Position numbers and translations under genes: made by a program. A stretch of 26,364 bases of DNA, taken from assembly GCA_004114245.1 (NCBI GenBank), contig QZWS01000106.1, positions 1 through 26,364 of the forward strand, written 5' to 3'. This DNA comes from Zoopage sp. CT-All. Taxonomy: Eukaryota; Zoopagomycota; Zoopagomycetes; Zoopagales; Zoopagaceae. Of this stretch, positions 1 to 8,836 are shown piece by piece (the first letter of the stretch is position 1; each line of letters begins with the position of its first letter). The notes under the pieces are model-generated. The model was not told the DNA's origin. It saw only the letters and a list, made by a program, of their open reading frames with translations, and ran no database searches.

Positions 1-974
1 ACTTTGAAGAGTCTTTGGATCTTATCCAGCTTCACGGCATAGCATCTCATGCTCCACAGATGATTAAGGATCAACTTCCTCTCCTCGGGCACAGAGATAC
101 GCAGGCCTATTTTGTCGCTAGGGTACTTGAATATCTCAATGTCTTCATTGGGTTCGCCGTCAAGCAGATCGTTTCGGTAGGAGTCTGTCATCTTCATCGA
201 GTAAAAAAAGAACTCGTCGGCTATGATTTTAATCCCCATCATTATCTCAGGATATAATCCACGCACTAGTTTGGCATTGTCCTGGTAGGCTGCAATCATG
301 CAAGAGATTAACTGAATATCACCCTTCCTATACATCGAGTTCTTAAAATGCTTATTCTCTTGCATCGCCCAAATGATGCCCCTTCCGCGTCTTGCTTCTC
401 TGTCTGCATTGGCCGCAAATTTCAATTGACCCACAGAGAGGTCGAGGTCGCAAGATGCCATAGTAAGGTCATAGCCATCATTGAATTCGATGGCTTGCAT
501 GAGCTCGTTAGTCATGTCGTCTATTAACAACTCTCGTCGGGAAACTGTGTTATAATCCGGGCTGTTTATTGCCACAGCATTTAGCTTGTCAAGGAACAAG
601 TGCATTCCTTTACTCATTTTTGGGTAATCATCCGGATTGTAGAAGAGAATCTGGAAAGGGCCCATTCCATCAAGATACAAATCAGTGACCGAGGGTGGAG
701 GTGGGTCTGTCAATTCATTTATGCCCATTGCATCAGGGAATGTATCTTTACAGATGATCTGCATCCGCAGCATTTCTGCTTCCCTGCGGCCAAATTGACT
801 GGTGAAGCGCTTACGCCAGAGCATGTTGCTATCGCTTTCGCTAGATTCTGTGCGAGTCTCCACATGGGTGGTATTCTTTGCTGTGGTTGGAGTATACAGC
901 GCCCTCCAGTGCTGTCTCAGAAGTGTATCTTGTGCGGGGATGGGAATGTAGCATTTGCGGAGTGCACGGAGCAT
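1..974 (-). CDS. Orphan paralogue family, copy 1 (3' end outside window)
   Basis: I read one open frame on the minus strand from an ATG at 972-974 to the window edge: about 324 residues with no stop, so the C-terminus is missing. I do not recognise a known domain. It is homologous along its length to the genes at 10430-11520, 11939-12886, 22220-23218 and 23933-24919. Shared blocks are a basic N-terminus (MLRALRKCYIPIP), a D-x-FPDAMGI block, DLYLD followed by NPDDYP, DIQLISCMIAAYQ, YPEIMMGIKI, EFFFYSMKMT, EDIEIFKYP and the C-terminal LRISVPEERK and HLWSMRCYAV. The N-terminus is rich in Arg and hydroxylated or aliphatic residues and poor in acids, like a mitochondrial presequence; that location is inferred. 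A purine-rich tract just upstream (985-1005, CT-rich on the coding strand) resembles the CT-rich leader of copy 5. The start was chosen by alignment with the paralogues. Confidence 0.8.
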   Translation of the reverse strand, partial: MLRALRKCYIPIPAQDTLLRQHWRALYTPTTAKNTTHVETRTESSESDSNMLWRKRFTSQFGRREAEMLRMQIICKDTFPDAMGINELTDPPPPSVTDLYLDGMGPFQILFYNPDDYPKMSKGMHLFLDKLNAVAINSPDYNTVSRRELLIDDMTNELMQAIEFNDGYDLTMASCDLDLSVGQLKFAANADREARRGRGIIWAMQENKHFKNSMYRKGDIQLISCMIAAYQDNAKLVRGLYPEIMMGIKIIADEFFFYSMKMTDSYRNDLLDGEPNEDIEIFKYPSDKIGLRISVPEERKLILNHLWSMRCYAVKLDKIQRLFK

Positions 975-1987
975 GGCGAGCAGGTGGGAGAGGGAGAGGG
1001 GAGCGGAAAAATTAAGCTCTTTAGCAGTCCTTCTTCTATGGTCGGACAGCCAGGATTTAAGCCAATTGTGCCAAATCGAGAGCTTGTGTGGCTGACTAAT
1101 TCGATTAATCGGCATGATCTTGTGTGGTTAAGGAGCCAAACAAATTAGCTGAATATTGTTCACCATTGTATGAGACTCAAGGTATTTGGTGTCAACCTAT
1201 AGATCACTGTCTACCAAGACTTGAATAAGTATAATATAGCTACAGACATCACGTACCAACAGTTTCGGTTGCCTCGCTTGCATAAACCTGTGAGGGTCTC
1301 TGCCGATATCACTGTCGCCTTGCCATCAGTCGGCTGAAACACCTTCTCGTTATCGTCCGCAGGAGGTGAACCGTACAACTCAGCACATAACAACACAAAC
1401 GAGGTATGTTGATCCACGAGCCGTCCTGGGAGTCGAAAAAAGTATGAGCACTGCGGGGCCGCTGTGTTGGTATTATGCCTCTTGATACGTATAACGATTA
1501 TGGCTAGCTCAGTCTAGGTTCTTGCTGCAGTGCACCGTGTTTGCTTGTATCATCTGTGCACTACAAAAACAATCCAATGGGACACCAAAGTCTATCGGGA
1601 TTCGGAGGAATGATGGAGTGGATGGGTGACTTACTGCCGCCGAGCAGCTGCCATGTCCACCGCTTGCTGTACCGAGCAGGACACTTCCATCTTTTGGGCC
1701 TCGGCAATGGCAGCAATGCGGACCGTAGCCCTCTGCGCAACCAGAGCCAGTGAATGGCATGCATCCATGCCATCCGCAAAAAACGAACACCATGTCCTCA
1801 AGCGCCCAGCTCTACGACCCTGTCATAGACGTGCGACAGATGGATGCAACGCGTGAATAATATGCAGAAATTATGGTCATGGGCGGTGAGGTTCGCATGC
1901 CGTCTTCCAAGCACTCGATGGGTGGCTGGGGCGATTTCCGTGACTGCAAACTCCTACTTGCCCTGCCGCCACTCCGCTTGCCGCATT
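975..1987. other. Intergenic region, about 1 kb, mostly unassigned
   Basis: Between the divergent starts of copy 1 (974, -) and the EGF protein (1988, +). The first 30 bp are a GA-rich (coding strand CT-rich) tract. The segment around 1060-1100 holds, on the minus strand, CTCGATTTGG, which matches part of the upstream element shared by copies 2 and 4, but the rest of that element is not recognisable. The reading frames here are short and overlap on both strands; only the minus-strand candidate at 1561-1768 looks possible. Nothing else was found. Confidence 0.5.
1561..1768 (-). CDS. Possible small two-exon gene (doubtful)
   Basis: On the minus strand, an ATG at 1766-1768 opens a frame of helix-favouring sequence (LVAQRATVRIAAIAEAQK, then a Gln/Ala-rich segment). 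It ends at a good donor (GTAAGT from 1634). A 43-nt intron (1634-1592, ending GATAG) would join it to a short second exon that stops at 1561, giving 54 aa. The intron size fits the 42-47 nt introns seen elsewhere in the window, which is the main support. The frame is open upstream of the ATG to about 1815, so a 5' exon could be missing. No family is recognised, and an overlapping open frame on the plus strand weakens the call. Confidence 0.22.
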
Positions 1988-3649
1988 ATGCGCCGTTCAA
2001 GCGCCATATACTCCCCCCGGCGCATTTACATCCTCGCCATCCTTCTCCTCGTTATTCTAATATCCGACTCCTCTCCCGCAAGCGCCCAGACAGCATCCAC
2101 CGACCCGCTATCCACCTCTGTATGCGATAATCCCTCATGCACCGGCAACGTCGGTTTCGATTCATCCAAGTGCACCGGCTTCTCCCGCTCGCTCCAAGTA
2201 CTCTGCCCCTGTAGGCCCGGCTACATAGGCTTCAACTGCGAGGCCTGCGATGCTCGCATCGCCTGGGCCGGGGACATGATATCCGGGCAGATTGGCTGCA
2301 CCCCTTGCAACTGCCACGACCTGGGCTCGTCCGGGAAAAGCTGCAGCCGTGGTGTCTGCACCTGCAAACCAGGTTTTGCAGGGGATAAGTGCAGTGAGTG
2401 TGATGTCGGCTTCTCGGCGAATTTTCCAAACTGTCAGCGGTGCAAATGCAATCCCAGCGGGTCGATGTCGGCGGCGAACTCAACAACCCCAGCAGCAACC
2501 TGCGTGGATTTTAACGGTGCATCGCAGTGCAAGTGCAAGCCTGGGTACACCGGAGAAGGGTGCTATACGTGCGCCGGAAATGCCTACGAATCGTCCCCCG
2601 GCGTATGTTCCACCTGCGACTGCATTGTGGAGAATACCTTGGCCTGTGAGGCTGCCACGCCTGGAGCAGCATCATCCACGCCCTCATGTCAGTGCCGGGC
2701 AGGATTTGGCGGGACAAAATGCGAGCAATGCGCGAACGAGTTTACTAACTATCCCGAGTGTCGCGGCAATGTCTTTCTACAGAACAAGTCCGTGCTCATC
2801 GCTACTGCAGTCGCCGCCGTCCTCATCCCGATATTGCTGGCTCTCTTGCGGCGCAAGTCTCCTTCAGATGCAGACATCCTCCAACCATTCATGTCGCTTC
2901 TCTCCACCATTGGCCTCGCCACCGCCCTCCTCTTCTTTCGAGACCGTGCGCAGGGCTCGGATCTCGTCCTGGCTATCGTCACGGGCGTCTTCACCTTTGT
3001 CCCCTGGATTGCTAGTCTCGCCTTGTCATCCTGGATGATGCATGTCGAGCAGCGCGATAGCGAAGCCTTCCGAGTCTGGCTGAAGCAGAACTTGGCGCTT
3101 GCATCCGCGGTCGCCCTGCTGGGCATGTCTGGTGTCGAAATGCTCATGCTTCTCAGCTGCCGTGTGCTTGGACTTGGCGTCTTCTCTGCGCCCTGGCGCG
3201 AGACCACACTCACGAAAATCCAAGTGCGTGCCCTCTTCAATATTATTTTTGCTTCGCTGCCCCTTCTCGTTATACAAGCCATTGTGCTCTCGCGCGCTGG
3301 GCGGGACAAAAAAGATCTAGTCACATTGGCGAATATGTGCATTAGTGTGCTGCTGATATTGTTTGGTGTGCTCCAGCGAGTCCTCTTATATCAGATCTCC
3401 AAACGCGACAAGGCGATGCTGGAGAAAGCGAGCCCAGGCGTCGCTGACAGCAATAATGGAGGCATCTCAAGGCAAGTGGCGGCCACATCCAACATTTCTA
3501 ATCAGAAAGGCTGGCAACAATTGGACGATCAGAGTGGCATGAGAGCAACACTGGATGCAACGCGTCGGCCGTACCAGAAACCGCCGCCCCGGCCGCCTGT
3601 CCCAGAGCACCGACCTGGAGGTGCAAGTCATGGAGACGTCCGGTTCTAG
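1988..3649 (+). CDS. Laminin-EGF-repeat multi-pass membrane protein
   Basis: Protein of 553 aa. The ATG at 1988 puts a signal peptide first: basic RR, hydrophobic core (about residues 13-26), then an ASA site near residue 33. A longer in-frame start at 1844 would bury that signal, so I rejected it. Residues about 46-258 are a Cys-rich ectodomain of laminin-type EGF-like modules with repeated C-x-C-x-PG patterns (CPCRPGYIGFNC, CTCKPGFAGDKC, CKCKPGYTGEGC, CQCRAGFGGTKC). Six hydrophobic helices follow at roughly 268-287, 300-317, 326-348, 369-391, 415-436 and 446-468. The cytoplasmic tail is Ser/Gln-rich and ends near a proline motif (KPPPRPPVPEHRP) of the type SH3 domains bind. The arrangement suggests a cell-surface receptor or adhesion protein; ligand and function are unknown. 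No intron is needed. It converges on the gene ending at 3791. Confidence 0.85.
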   Translation: MRRSSAIYSPRRIYILAILLLVILISDSSPASAQTASTDPLSTSVCDNPSCTGNVGFDSSKCTGFSRSLQVLCPCRPGYIGFNCEACDARIAWAGDMISGQIGCTPCNCHDLGSSGKSCSRGVCTCKPGFAGDKCSECDVGFSANFPNCQRCKCNPSGSMSAANSTTPAATCVDFNGASQCKCKPGYTGEGCYTCAGNAYESSPGVCSTCDCIVENTLACEAATPGAASSTPSCQCRAGFGGTKCEQCANEFTNYPECRGNVFLQNKSVLIATAVAAVLIPILLALLRRKSPSDADILQPFMSLLSTIGLATALLFFRDRAQGSDLVLAIVTGVFTFVPWIASLALSSWMMHVEQRDSEAFRVWLKQNLALASAVALLGMSGVEMLMLLSCRVLGLGVFSAPWRETTLTKIQVRALFNIIFASLPLLVIQAIVLSRAGRDKKDLVTLANMCISVLLILFGVLQRVLLYQISKRDKAMLEKASPGVADSNNGGISRQVAATSNISNQKGWQQLDDQSGMRATLDATRRPYQKPPPRPPVPEHRPGGASHGDVRF

Positions 3650-3790
3650 CGCTCCTGTCATAATATCAGCGTGTACTCATTTAAAGGAAAGAATGCAAGG
3701 TCTAGTTATCGTTAAGATGTAGAAAAGCCATACAACGGTATCATAGCAAGCTACCACGATCCGATATACGCAAGGAAACGGCCAACCAAA

Positions 3791-4774
3791 CTAGACGACG
3801 GACGACGACGCAGAGAACCCCTCGCGACGGCGCACCTCTGATGCAGCCGCCGCCACGGCCGCCTCGCTCAATAGCAGCTCCTCCACCGGTGGGACAGCGT
3901 CCACTGCACTACCAGTGCCCTCGAACACATGGTCTGTGACCTGGCTTGACTTGCTGATGCGTTCCAAGAATGACTCCACCTCTGCCTGCGACATGCCCTC
4001 CTCCACCAGCATATCCTCCCAATCAATGTCCATATCGTCGTCGTCGTCTCCCATCTGACTGAAGCGATCTGCGAATTGTGAAGCACTAGTGGAGGATGTG
4101 GTGGCGGTGTCGGTCGACAGCCCACGCAGCCTCCGCCGGATATGCGCGGGTGGAAAGCCGGTGAGACGCGTGGTGGCATACGTGTCCATCGTCTCGGTAC
4201 GATTCCTTGCATCGCGGCGGCCTGCAATGGAGGCGGCTGACGATGAGGAGAGAACGAGCGACGACGCATCTGGGTCTGGGTCGACTTCAGCCGCCATCGA
4301 AGCCAGGTCGCCCGCCACGACAGATGCTTCCGTGGGAAGCTTGTGCTGCACCTCACGCGCAATCTCCTCCACGGACCATCCAGCCAGACCGCCCGCAACC
4401 AACCCAAGAACCGCTGCGGTGGTGAAAAACGCCACCAGAGGGATCCATCCCCACACAAAGCTCACTAGAATCAAGACGGGGGAAACGAGGATGGCATAGA
4501 TGGTGGCGAAGAGAAACTCCAGCACCGGGTAGACGAATGCAAAGACAAGGGAAAAGAAGGCATAGATGTAGGAGGAAAAGGAGAGGGTGGATTGAAGGAT
4601 GAGGGCAAGAACGCGCAGGGCAGGCGGCTGAGTGCTGTCGGTGGCCGAGTCGGCGCCGTCGCTGCCCTCTCTGGCCGCCGTCACCACTGCAGAGCACAAC
4701 ACCGCCGTTGCGGTGATCAGGAGAAGGAGGGTTGGCGGCGGCGAACGCACGCCGCTTGGCAGCTTTCGTTGCAT
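3791..4774 (-). CDS. Predicted membrane protein with acidic C-terminal tail, unknown function
   Basis: Protein of 327 aa from the ATG at 4772-4774. That start gives an N-terminal hydrophobic segment (about residues 14-34) that could be a signal peptide or first helix; the longer frame upstream to 4885 adds 37 unremarkable residues. Two or three further hydrophobic stretches lie at about 53-80, 80-107 and 110-133 (including YIYAFFSLVFAFVYPVLEFL and a Gly/Ala-rich GLVAGGLAGW). The rest is polar: Ser-rich, a basic patch (IRRRLRG), then a run of five Asp followed by MDIDWEDMLVEEGMS and a predicted helix. I do not recognise the family. Compact hydrophobic hairpins with a soluble tail occur in ER and lipid-droplet proteins, but that is only a guess. 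It is 137 bp downstream of the OPT gene, on the same strand. Confidence 0.6.
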   Translation of the reverse strand: MQRKLPSGVRSPPPTLLLLITATAVLCSAVVTAAREGSDGADSATDSTQPPALRVLALILQSTLSFSSYIYAFFSLVFAFVYPVLEFLFATIYAILVSPVLILVSFVWGWIPLVAFFTTAAVLGLVAGGLAGWSVEEIAREVQHKLPTEASVVAGDLASMAAEVDPDPDASSLVLSSSSAASIAGRRDARNRTETMDTYATTRLTGFPPAHIRRRLRGLSTDTATTSSTSASQFADRFSQMGDDDDDMDIDWEDMLVEEGMSQAEVESFLERISKSSQVTDHVFEGTGSAVDAVPPVEELLLSEAAVAAAASEVRRREGFSASSSVV

Positions 4775-4911
4775 GTTGGGTGTGGTGGTGGAAAAGTGCG
4801 TGAGCAACACGTGTGGGACGGCTGACGCCAACAACACTTGGAAGCGATGATGTGAATTATTTTGGTCGTTAGCAACAATAAGCAATGCGCGTAATAGGCG
4901 CCGCCTCCGCC

Positions 4912-7023
4912 CTAGAGATTAGGACAGTCAGGCTGGTTGCCCCACCAGTCAATCACCGTTTCGTGGTACTGGAACGCAAAGAATATGACCACGCCCGCGA
5001 TCGCCACTCCCGAGTCCATGGCCGCCGAAAGCACATAGTTGAACTTATTCCACCACGCATGGCGGTAGCGGTACAAGTAGAACTGGAAGAAGAAGCCGAC
5101 GAGGAACCAGCTGGGGTACATGACCGGCTGTGCGGGCGGCATGATCGCCGTGGCGCCGAGGATGATGGGCCAGTGCACGTACTGCAGCCACGAGTCGGGG
5201 AAGCGGCGGGCAATGAGCCAGGTCGGGATGGGCAGCAGCAGGCCAATGACAAACCACCAGAGCAGCGGGTGGTAGATGGACGCCGGACCAAACATCTTCT
5301 CGGGGCCGACGACGCCCCAGATGACCGACGCCGAGTAGAACACGTTGGCGGAGCTGCACGACCAGGTGCCTGGCTTCTCGCAGATCCCGTCAACGAGGTT
5401 GAACATGAGGTAGGCAGTGCTCAGGTTTATAAGTCCCGCGATAATGGTCCCGATCGTCTGCGCAATGAACATGTGCTTGGGCGGGATCTTCATGTAGTGG
5501 CCCAATTTTAGATCGCCGAGGAAGAGAATCGCCTGGTACATGGTGATGTACCCATACGTCTTGAACGTGACGTTGGCAATTGGCCGGCCAGGCAGGATGT
5601 AGCCAATGACAAACTCGGTGATGATGTTAAGGCCGGGTGTCTGATTGGCGATTGCAGTGATGATGCCGATCGGAAGCAAAAAGATGGCGGCCATGCCGAC
5701 GGCCATCAGCACGCCCCACCACGGCAAGTTGATGCGGAACAGCTCGCACACGACGATGGCGAGGGACAGGTTGATGAGGAAGATGACGGCGTACCACCAG
5801 TCCGGGACCTCGTGGTACCGATCCATGAGCTTGGCGTGGATGTCATCGTTGAGCGAGCGGGCTTGGCGGAATCGCGCGACGATTTCCTTGCCGTGGTAAA
5901 GCGCGGTGTGCATGAGCACCGCCGTGAGCGCTGCAAAGCCGACGCCGTACGAGATGGCGAAGAAGAAGGACATGCGCAGCGGCCCGTATTCAGCATACTT
6001 GACCTCGTCGACGGAAAGCGTGGCGAGATCCATGACCTGGCGCGGCTCATACTTCGATCCATCGGTACGGAAGGTGCGTGACGACAAGATGGGGTAGGTC
6101 TGCGCGTCCCAGATGTTGGAGTAGTAGCCGATGGGGACGATGATCCAGGTGACGCACACGAAGCCGACGAAAATGTTGATCTGGGCCCAGAAGGGAGTGA
6201 TGAGCGGCGAGGTGAGGAAGGAGACGATGGTGTTCCAGTCGAAGGAGAATGCGAGCACACCGAGACCGCGCGAGCCACTGCCGATCTGGTTGATCACCTT
6301 GTTGGTGGGGGCGGCATAGCAGAGGATGGATATGCAGGCGAGAAAGGTCGCAAAATACCCGGGCAGAAAGTAGTAGAAGAAGGAGCACGTGGAGACGATA
6401 ACGAAGAATTTCATGCGCGACATGGTGCCGTCAGAGTTGTGCTCCTCCTCGTGCAGCGTGCGGAACAGCACAACGTTGACCAGCTGCGCGGGCCAAATCA
6501 TTGCCGCCGGCCGGACCAGGAACCGCCTGCACATGCCAGCGAGACCGTAGCCGAGGCACTGGGTGGTGACGACGAGTAGGAATGAGCCGAGAAAGCCAAT
6601 ATCGTCCTTGTAAAATATCCGCTTGATCGTCACAATGTCGATCGCGTAGGCGGTGCCAGCGGCGGCATTCGCGCACGCGGTGATCAGCACATGCTCCTTG
6701 ACATTAAACGGGCCGGGATTCATCCATCCCAGCGGCAGCGTCCGGGCCATGAGACGGCCGAGCGGGTACGACAGCAGCTGCACCACCAGCACGCCGACGA
6801 CGAGCGGCGTCTCGCGAAACCAGAAGAACTGGTTGACAAACGAGAGCAGAATGGTAAACAGGATGCCGAGGACCCAGAAGCGAAAGGTCATGGTGGGCAG
6901 CAGCGGGTCGTCCTTGTTGGAGACGGCGGCGCGCACCATCTCGAAGGGCGAGTCCTCCTCCTCGGCATAGTCGAGCGACGGACGGACGCCCTTTTCCTCG
7001 TCCACGGAATATTTCTCCTGCAT
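4912..7023 (-). CDS. Oligopeptide transporter, OPT family
   Basis: Protein of 703 aa, within the usual range for fungal OPT proton-coupled peptide transporters of the plasma membrane. The ATG at 7021-7023 has a good context (CTCACC before ATG) and begins an acidic cytosolic tail (MQEKYSVDEEKG). The frame stays open for 109 codons upstream, but that part is repeat-rich leader and I excluded it. Diagnostic features: DDPLLPTMTFRFWVLG leading into the first helix, the OPT signature NPGPFNVKEH (residues 102-111), SFDWNTIVSFLTSPL, NIWDAQTYPI, GYILPGRPIANVTFKTYGY, LGDLKLGHYMKIPP, and the C-terminal WPIILGATAIMPPAQP region. Around 12-16 hydrophobic helices run throughout. It is expected to import tetra- or pentapeptides or related compounds; the substrate cannot be told from sequence. 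No intron is visible. Confidence 0.95.
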   Translation of the reverse strand: MQEKYSVDEEKGVRPSLDYAEEEDSPFEMVRAAVSNKDDPLLPTMTFRFWVLGILFTILLSFVNQFFWFRETPLVVGVLVVQLLSYPLGRLMARTLPLGWMNPGPFNVKEHVLITACANAAAGTAYAIDIVTIKRIFYKDDIGFLGSFLLVVTTQCLGYGLAGMCRRFLVRPAAMIWPAQLVNVVLFRTLHEEEHNSDGTMSRMKFFVIVSTCSFFYYFLPGYFATFLACISILCYAAPTNKVINQIGSGSRGLGVLAFSFDWNTIVSFLTSPLITPFWAQINIFVGFVCVTWIIVPIGYYSNIWDAQTYPILSSRTFRTDGSKYEPRQVMDLATLSVDEVKYAEYGPLRMSFFFAISYGVGFAALTAVLMHTALYHGKEIVARFRQARSLNDDIHAKLMDRYHEVPDWWYAVIFLINLSLAIVVCELFRINLPWWGVLMAVGMAAIFLLPIGIITAIANQTPGLNIITEFVIGYILPGRPIANVTFKTYGYITMYQAILFLGDLKLGHYMKIPPKHMFIAQTIGTIIAGLINLSTAYLMFNLVDGICEKPGTWSCSSANVFYSASVIWGVVGPEKMFGPASIYHPLLWWFVIGLLLPIPTWLIARRFPDSWLQYVHWPIILGATAIMPPAQPVMYPSWFLVGFFFQFYLYRYRHAWWNKFNYVLSAAMDSGVAIAGVVIFFAFQYHETVIDWWGNQPDCPNL

Positions 7024-7513
7024 GGTGAGTGGGAGAGAGAGCGTAAGGCGAGTGGTAGGGATGCGGGCGGTAAGGAATGCGTAAGTACCGGGCGCGGGAG
7101 ATGATGGTAGGATGTGGATGGTGGGTGGAGTAGCAGAGCAGATGTGCAGCTCGTGGTAGATTAAAGCGCACGAGCTGCGGCCAACCGGGTATTTCCAGCA
7201 GCGGGTTGCTGCTTGAGGACAGCCGGGTGCGATGGTGTGGGATGCAATGGTGTGGGGTGCAATGGTGTGGGGTGCAATGATGTGAGGGTGTGGTGGTAGG
7301 CAGAGTGACGTGGAAGGGACTATCAGGGAAGGTTTTTGATGTACAAACATGTGTCTGCATGTAGAGGCTTGTGTAAAACAAAGAGAGTGGCTGCCACGAT
7401 GCTGCCTAGGAATGCTTCATTCACTCATGCAACAGTGTGATTGATTGGCTTTGGACATGAGCTAAGTCGGACGGCGCACCCGCAACTCCTCAGCAGACCT
7501 GAACTCCATTGCA
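7024..7513. other. Upstream region of the OPT gene
   Basis: 490 bp between the OPT start and the 3' end of the secreted orphan, both on the minus strand, so it should hold the OPT promoter and leader. It contains a 15-bp tandem repeat (7228-7287). I found no RNA gene or convincing second gene. Confidence 0.5.
7228..7287. repeat. 15-bp tandem repeat, four units, in OPT leader
   Basis: Four head-to-tail 15-bp units: TGCGATGGTGTGGGA, TGCAATGGTGTGGGG twice, TGCAATGATGTGAGG. Because 15 is a multiple of three, the open frame upstream of the OPT ATG reads through it as a repeating IAPHT-like pentapeptide. It lies about 205-265 bp upstream of the OPT start. Confidence 0.9.
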
Positions 7514-8554
7514 CTACTTTAGTTTCAGCTGGCTATTGTGCGCATCCTCGCAGTCTTTCAGCCACTGTAGCAGCTTCAAGCAATACGCAGGTGAACAAAA
7601 ATCAGCATCGCCGGATCTGATATACTTTGCCAACTGTTGAGCCGCATTGCCAATAAAACACCCGAAAACTGAAGGTTTGGGGGCATGGTGATCCAATCGC
7701 CTGGCCACTTTGTCAACAGGTTGCAATAGTTCAGTGATAACTGGAAGCTTTTTCTTGGTAGTTATCTTACATGCTCGTGGCAATACATCAAAAAACACCT
7801 CATGACGAGCAATCGCAATCACAGGCAAAATCATAGAGGGGTGGAGGCAAATCGGGATGCTGTGATTGTAAAAATCGAATATATCCATATCTTTTGTAAA
7901 GGCCTCACCAGGTGTGTAGGGCCTTTCAATCACCAGTGGTGAGTCGGAGGTATACTTTAGACGGTCGAGGTAGGTAGATGCTATTTCACGCAATTCCCGT
8001 TTGGAAAATACGGGAGAGATTGTCTGCCTGTCAATGGAATCTAGGGGAGCGGCCTGCATAGCAGTAACTAGGGCATGAAAGGGATCCACTTGGATATAAT
8101 CTATAATGGACTTGCCCCTGAACAATGGATGAATCGACCTGCTATCAATACTTGCTAGCTGCATGAACACAGCCATCTGCACCGGCGATGGCTTAATGAG
8201 ATTCAAGTCAAAACGCCTGTTTTTGGAAAAAATACCATAGCCCGCATCTTCAAATATGGTCATGATGGCAGCCGCTTGCTTTGGATTCTCCTTGTTATGC
8301 GGGATCAACGTCTTTGCAAGTAGTATTTTAATGAGATTGTTCCTATCATTAAAGTGTTTGGGGAGAGGGAAATGGATAGGGAAATCGTCAGTACGAGCAG
8401 CTTGGATTGCATCAAGTATGGTGTAACTGGCGAGATTCACCTGATTGGGGTCACTCATACCACGATGCTTAAACGAGACATTGATCACCCTGTTGCCTGA
8501 TGCAGCAATGCAGCCGACAAATGCGGCAAGAACCAGGAGTAGAGCTTCGCGCAT
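7514..8554 (-). CDS. Secreted orphan protein
   Basis: Protein of 346 aa. The ATG at 8552-8554 starts a clear signal peptide (MREALLLVLAAFVGCIAASG). A frame extending upstream to 8761 adds 69 His/Cys-rich residues that would hide this signal, so I rejected that start. The mature part is mainly helical and moderately basic, with segments such as NLIKILLAKTLIPHN, QMAVFMQLASIDSRSIHPLF and ELREIASTYLDRLKY that look like degenerate helix-turn-helix repeats. There is no transmembrane segment and there are few cysteines. I do not recognise a catalytic motif or a family. It is probably exported or lumenal. The gene lies between the panB and OPT genes on the same strand, with no sign of functional linkage. 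Confidence 0.7.
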   Translation of the reverse strand: MREALLLVLAAFVGCIAASGNRVINVSFKHRGMSDPNQVNLASYTILDAIQAARTDDFPIHFPLPKHFNDRNNLIKILLAKTLIPHNKENPKQAAAIMTIFEDAGYGIFSKNRRFDLNLIKPSPVQMAVFMQLASIDSRSIHPLFRGKSIIDYIQVDPFHALVTAMQAAPLDSIDRQTISPVFSKRELREIASTYLDRLKYTSDSPLVIERPYTPGEAFTKDMDIFDFYNHSIPICLHPSMILPVIAIARHEVFFDVLPRACKITTKKKLPVITELLQPVDKVARRLDHHAPKPSVFGCFIGNAAQQLAKYIRSGDADFCSPAYCLKLLQWLKDCEDAHNSQLKLK

Positions 8555-8836
8555 TTTATGGGTATCCAGGATACAAAGACTTGAAGGCGATAGATGAGGG
8601 TTGATGGAGTGATTGGAAAGATGGCAACAAGGCAGACAGCGAACTTGACAGTGAGCGTGATGGCAAGCAAGCCTGTGGCAGGGTTTGGTTCTAGGGCGAG
8701 TTGCGGTGGTTCGGTGGTGAAGAAAAGTGACAGCACAGTCACTACTCGTGCCCCAATGCATAATAGAATAAACACCTCAAACTAGTCACCTACACTCATG
8801 GCCGAGTAAGACTGCATCGATGGCCATCGCGCCTTC

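Noticed and set aside
600-1148. 182-codon plus-strand frame opposite copy 1
   Set aside because: Antisense to a frame that aligns along its whole length with four paralogues.
1791-1859. 22-codon plus-strand frame just before the EGF gene
   Set aside because: It is short and ends in a stop; fusing it to the next gene would place the signal peptide internally. No homology is recognised.
1844-1987. Upstream in-frame start for the laminin-EGF protein
   Set aside because: It would add 48 residues before a textbook signal peptide and has no conserved content.
4885-5511. Plus-strand frame of 208 codons opposite the OPT gene 3' end
   Set aside because: Antisense shadow of a well-conserved transporter; charged, low-information sequence.
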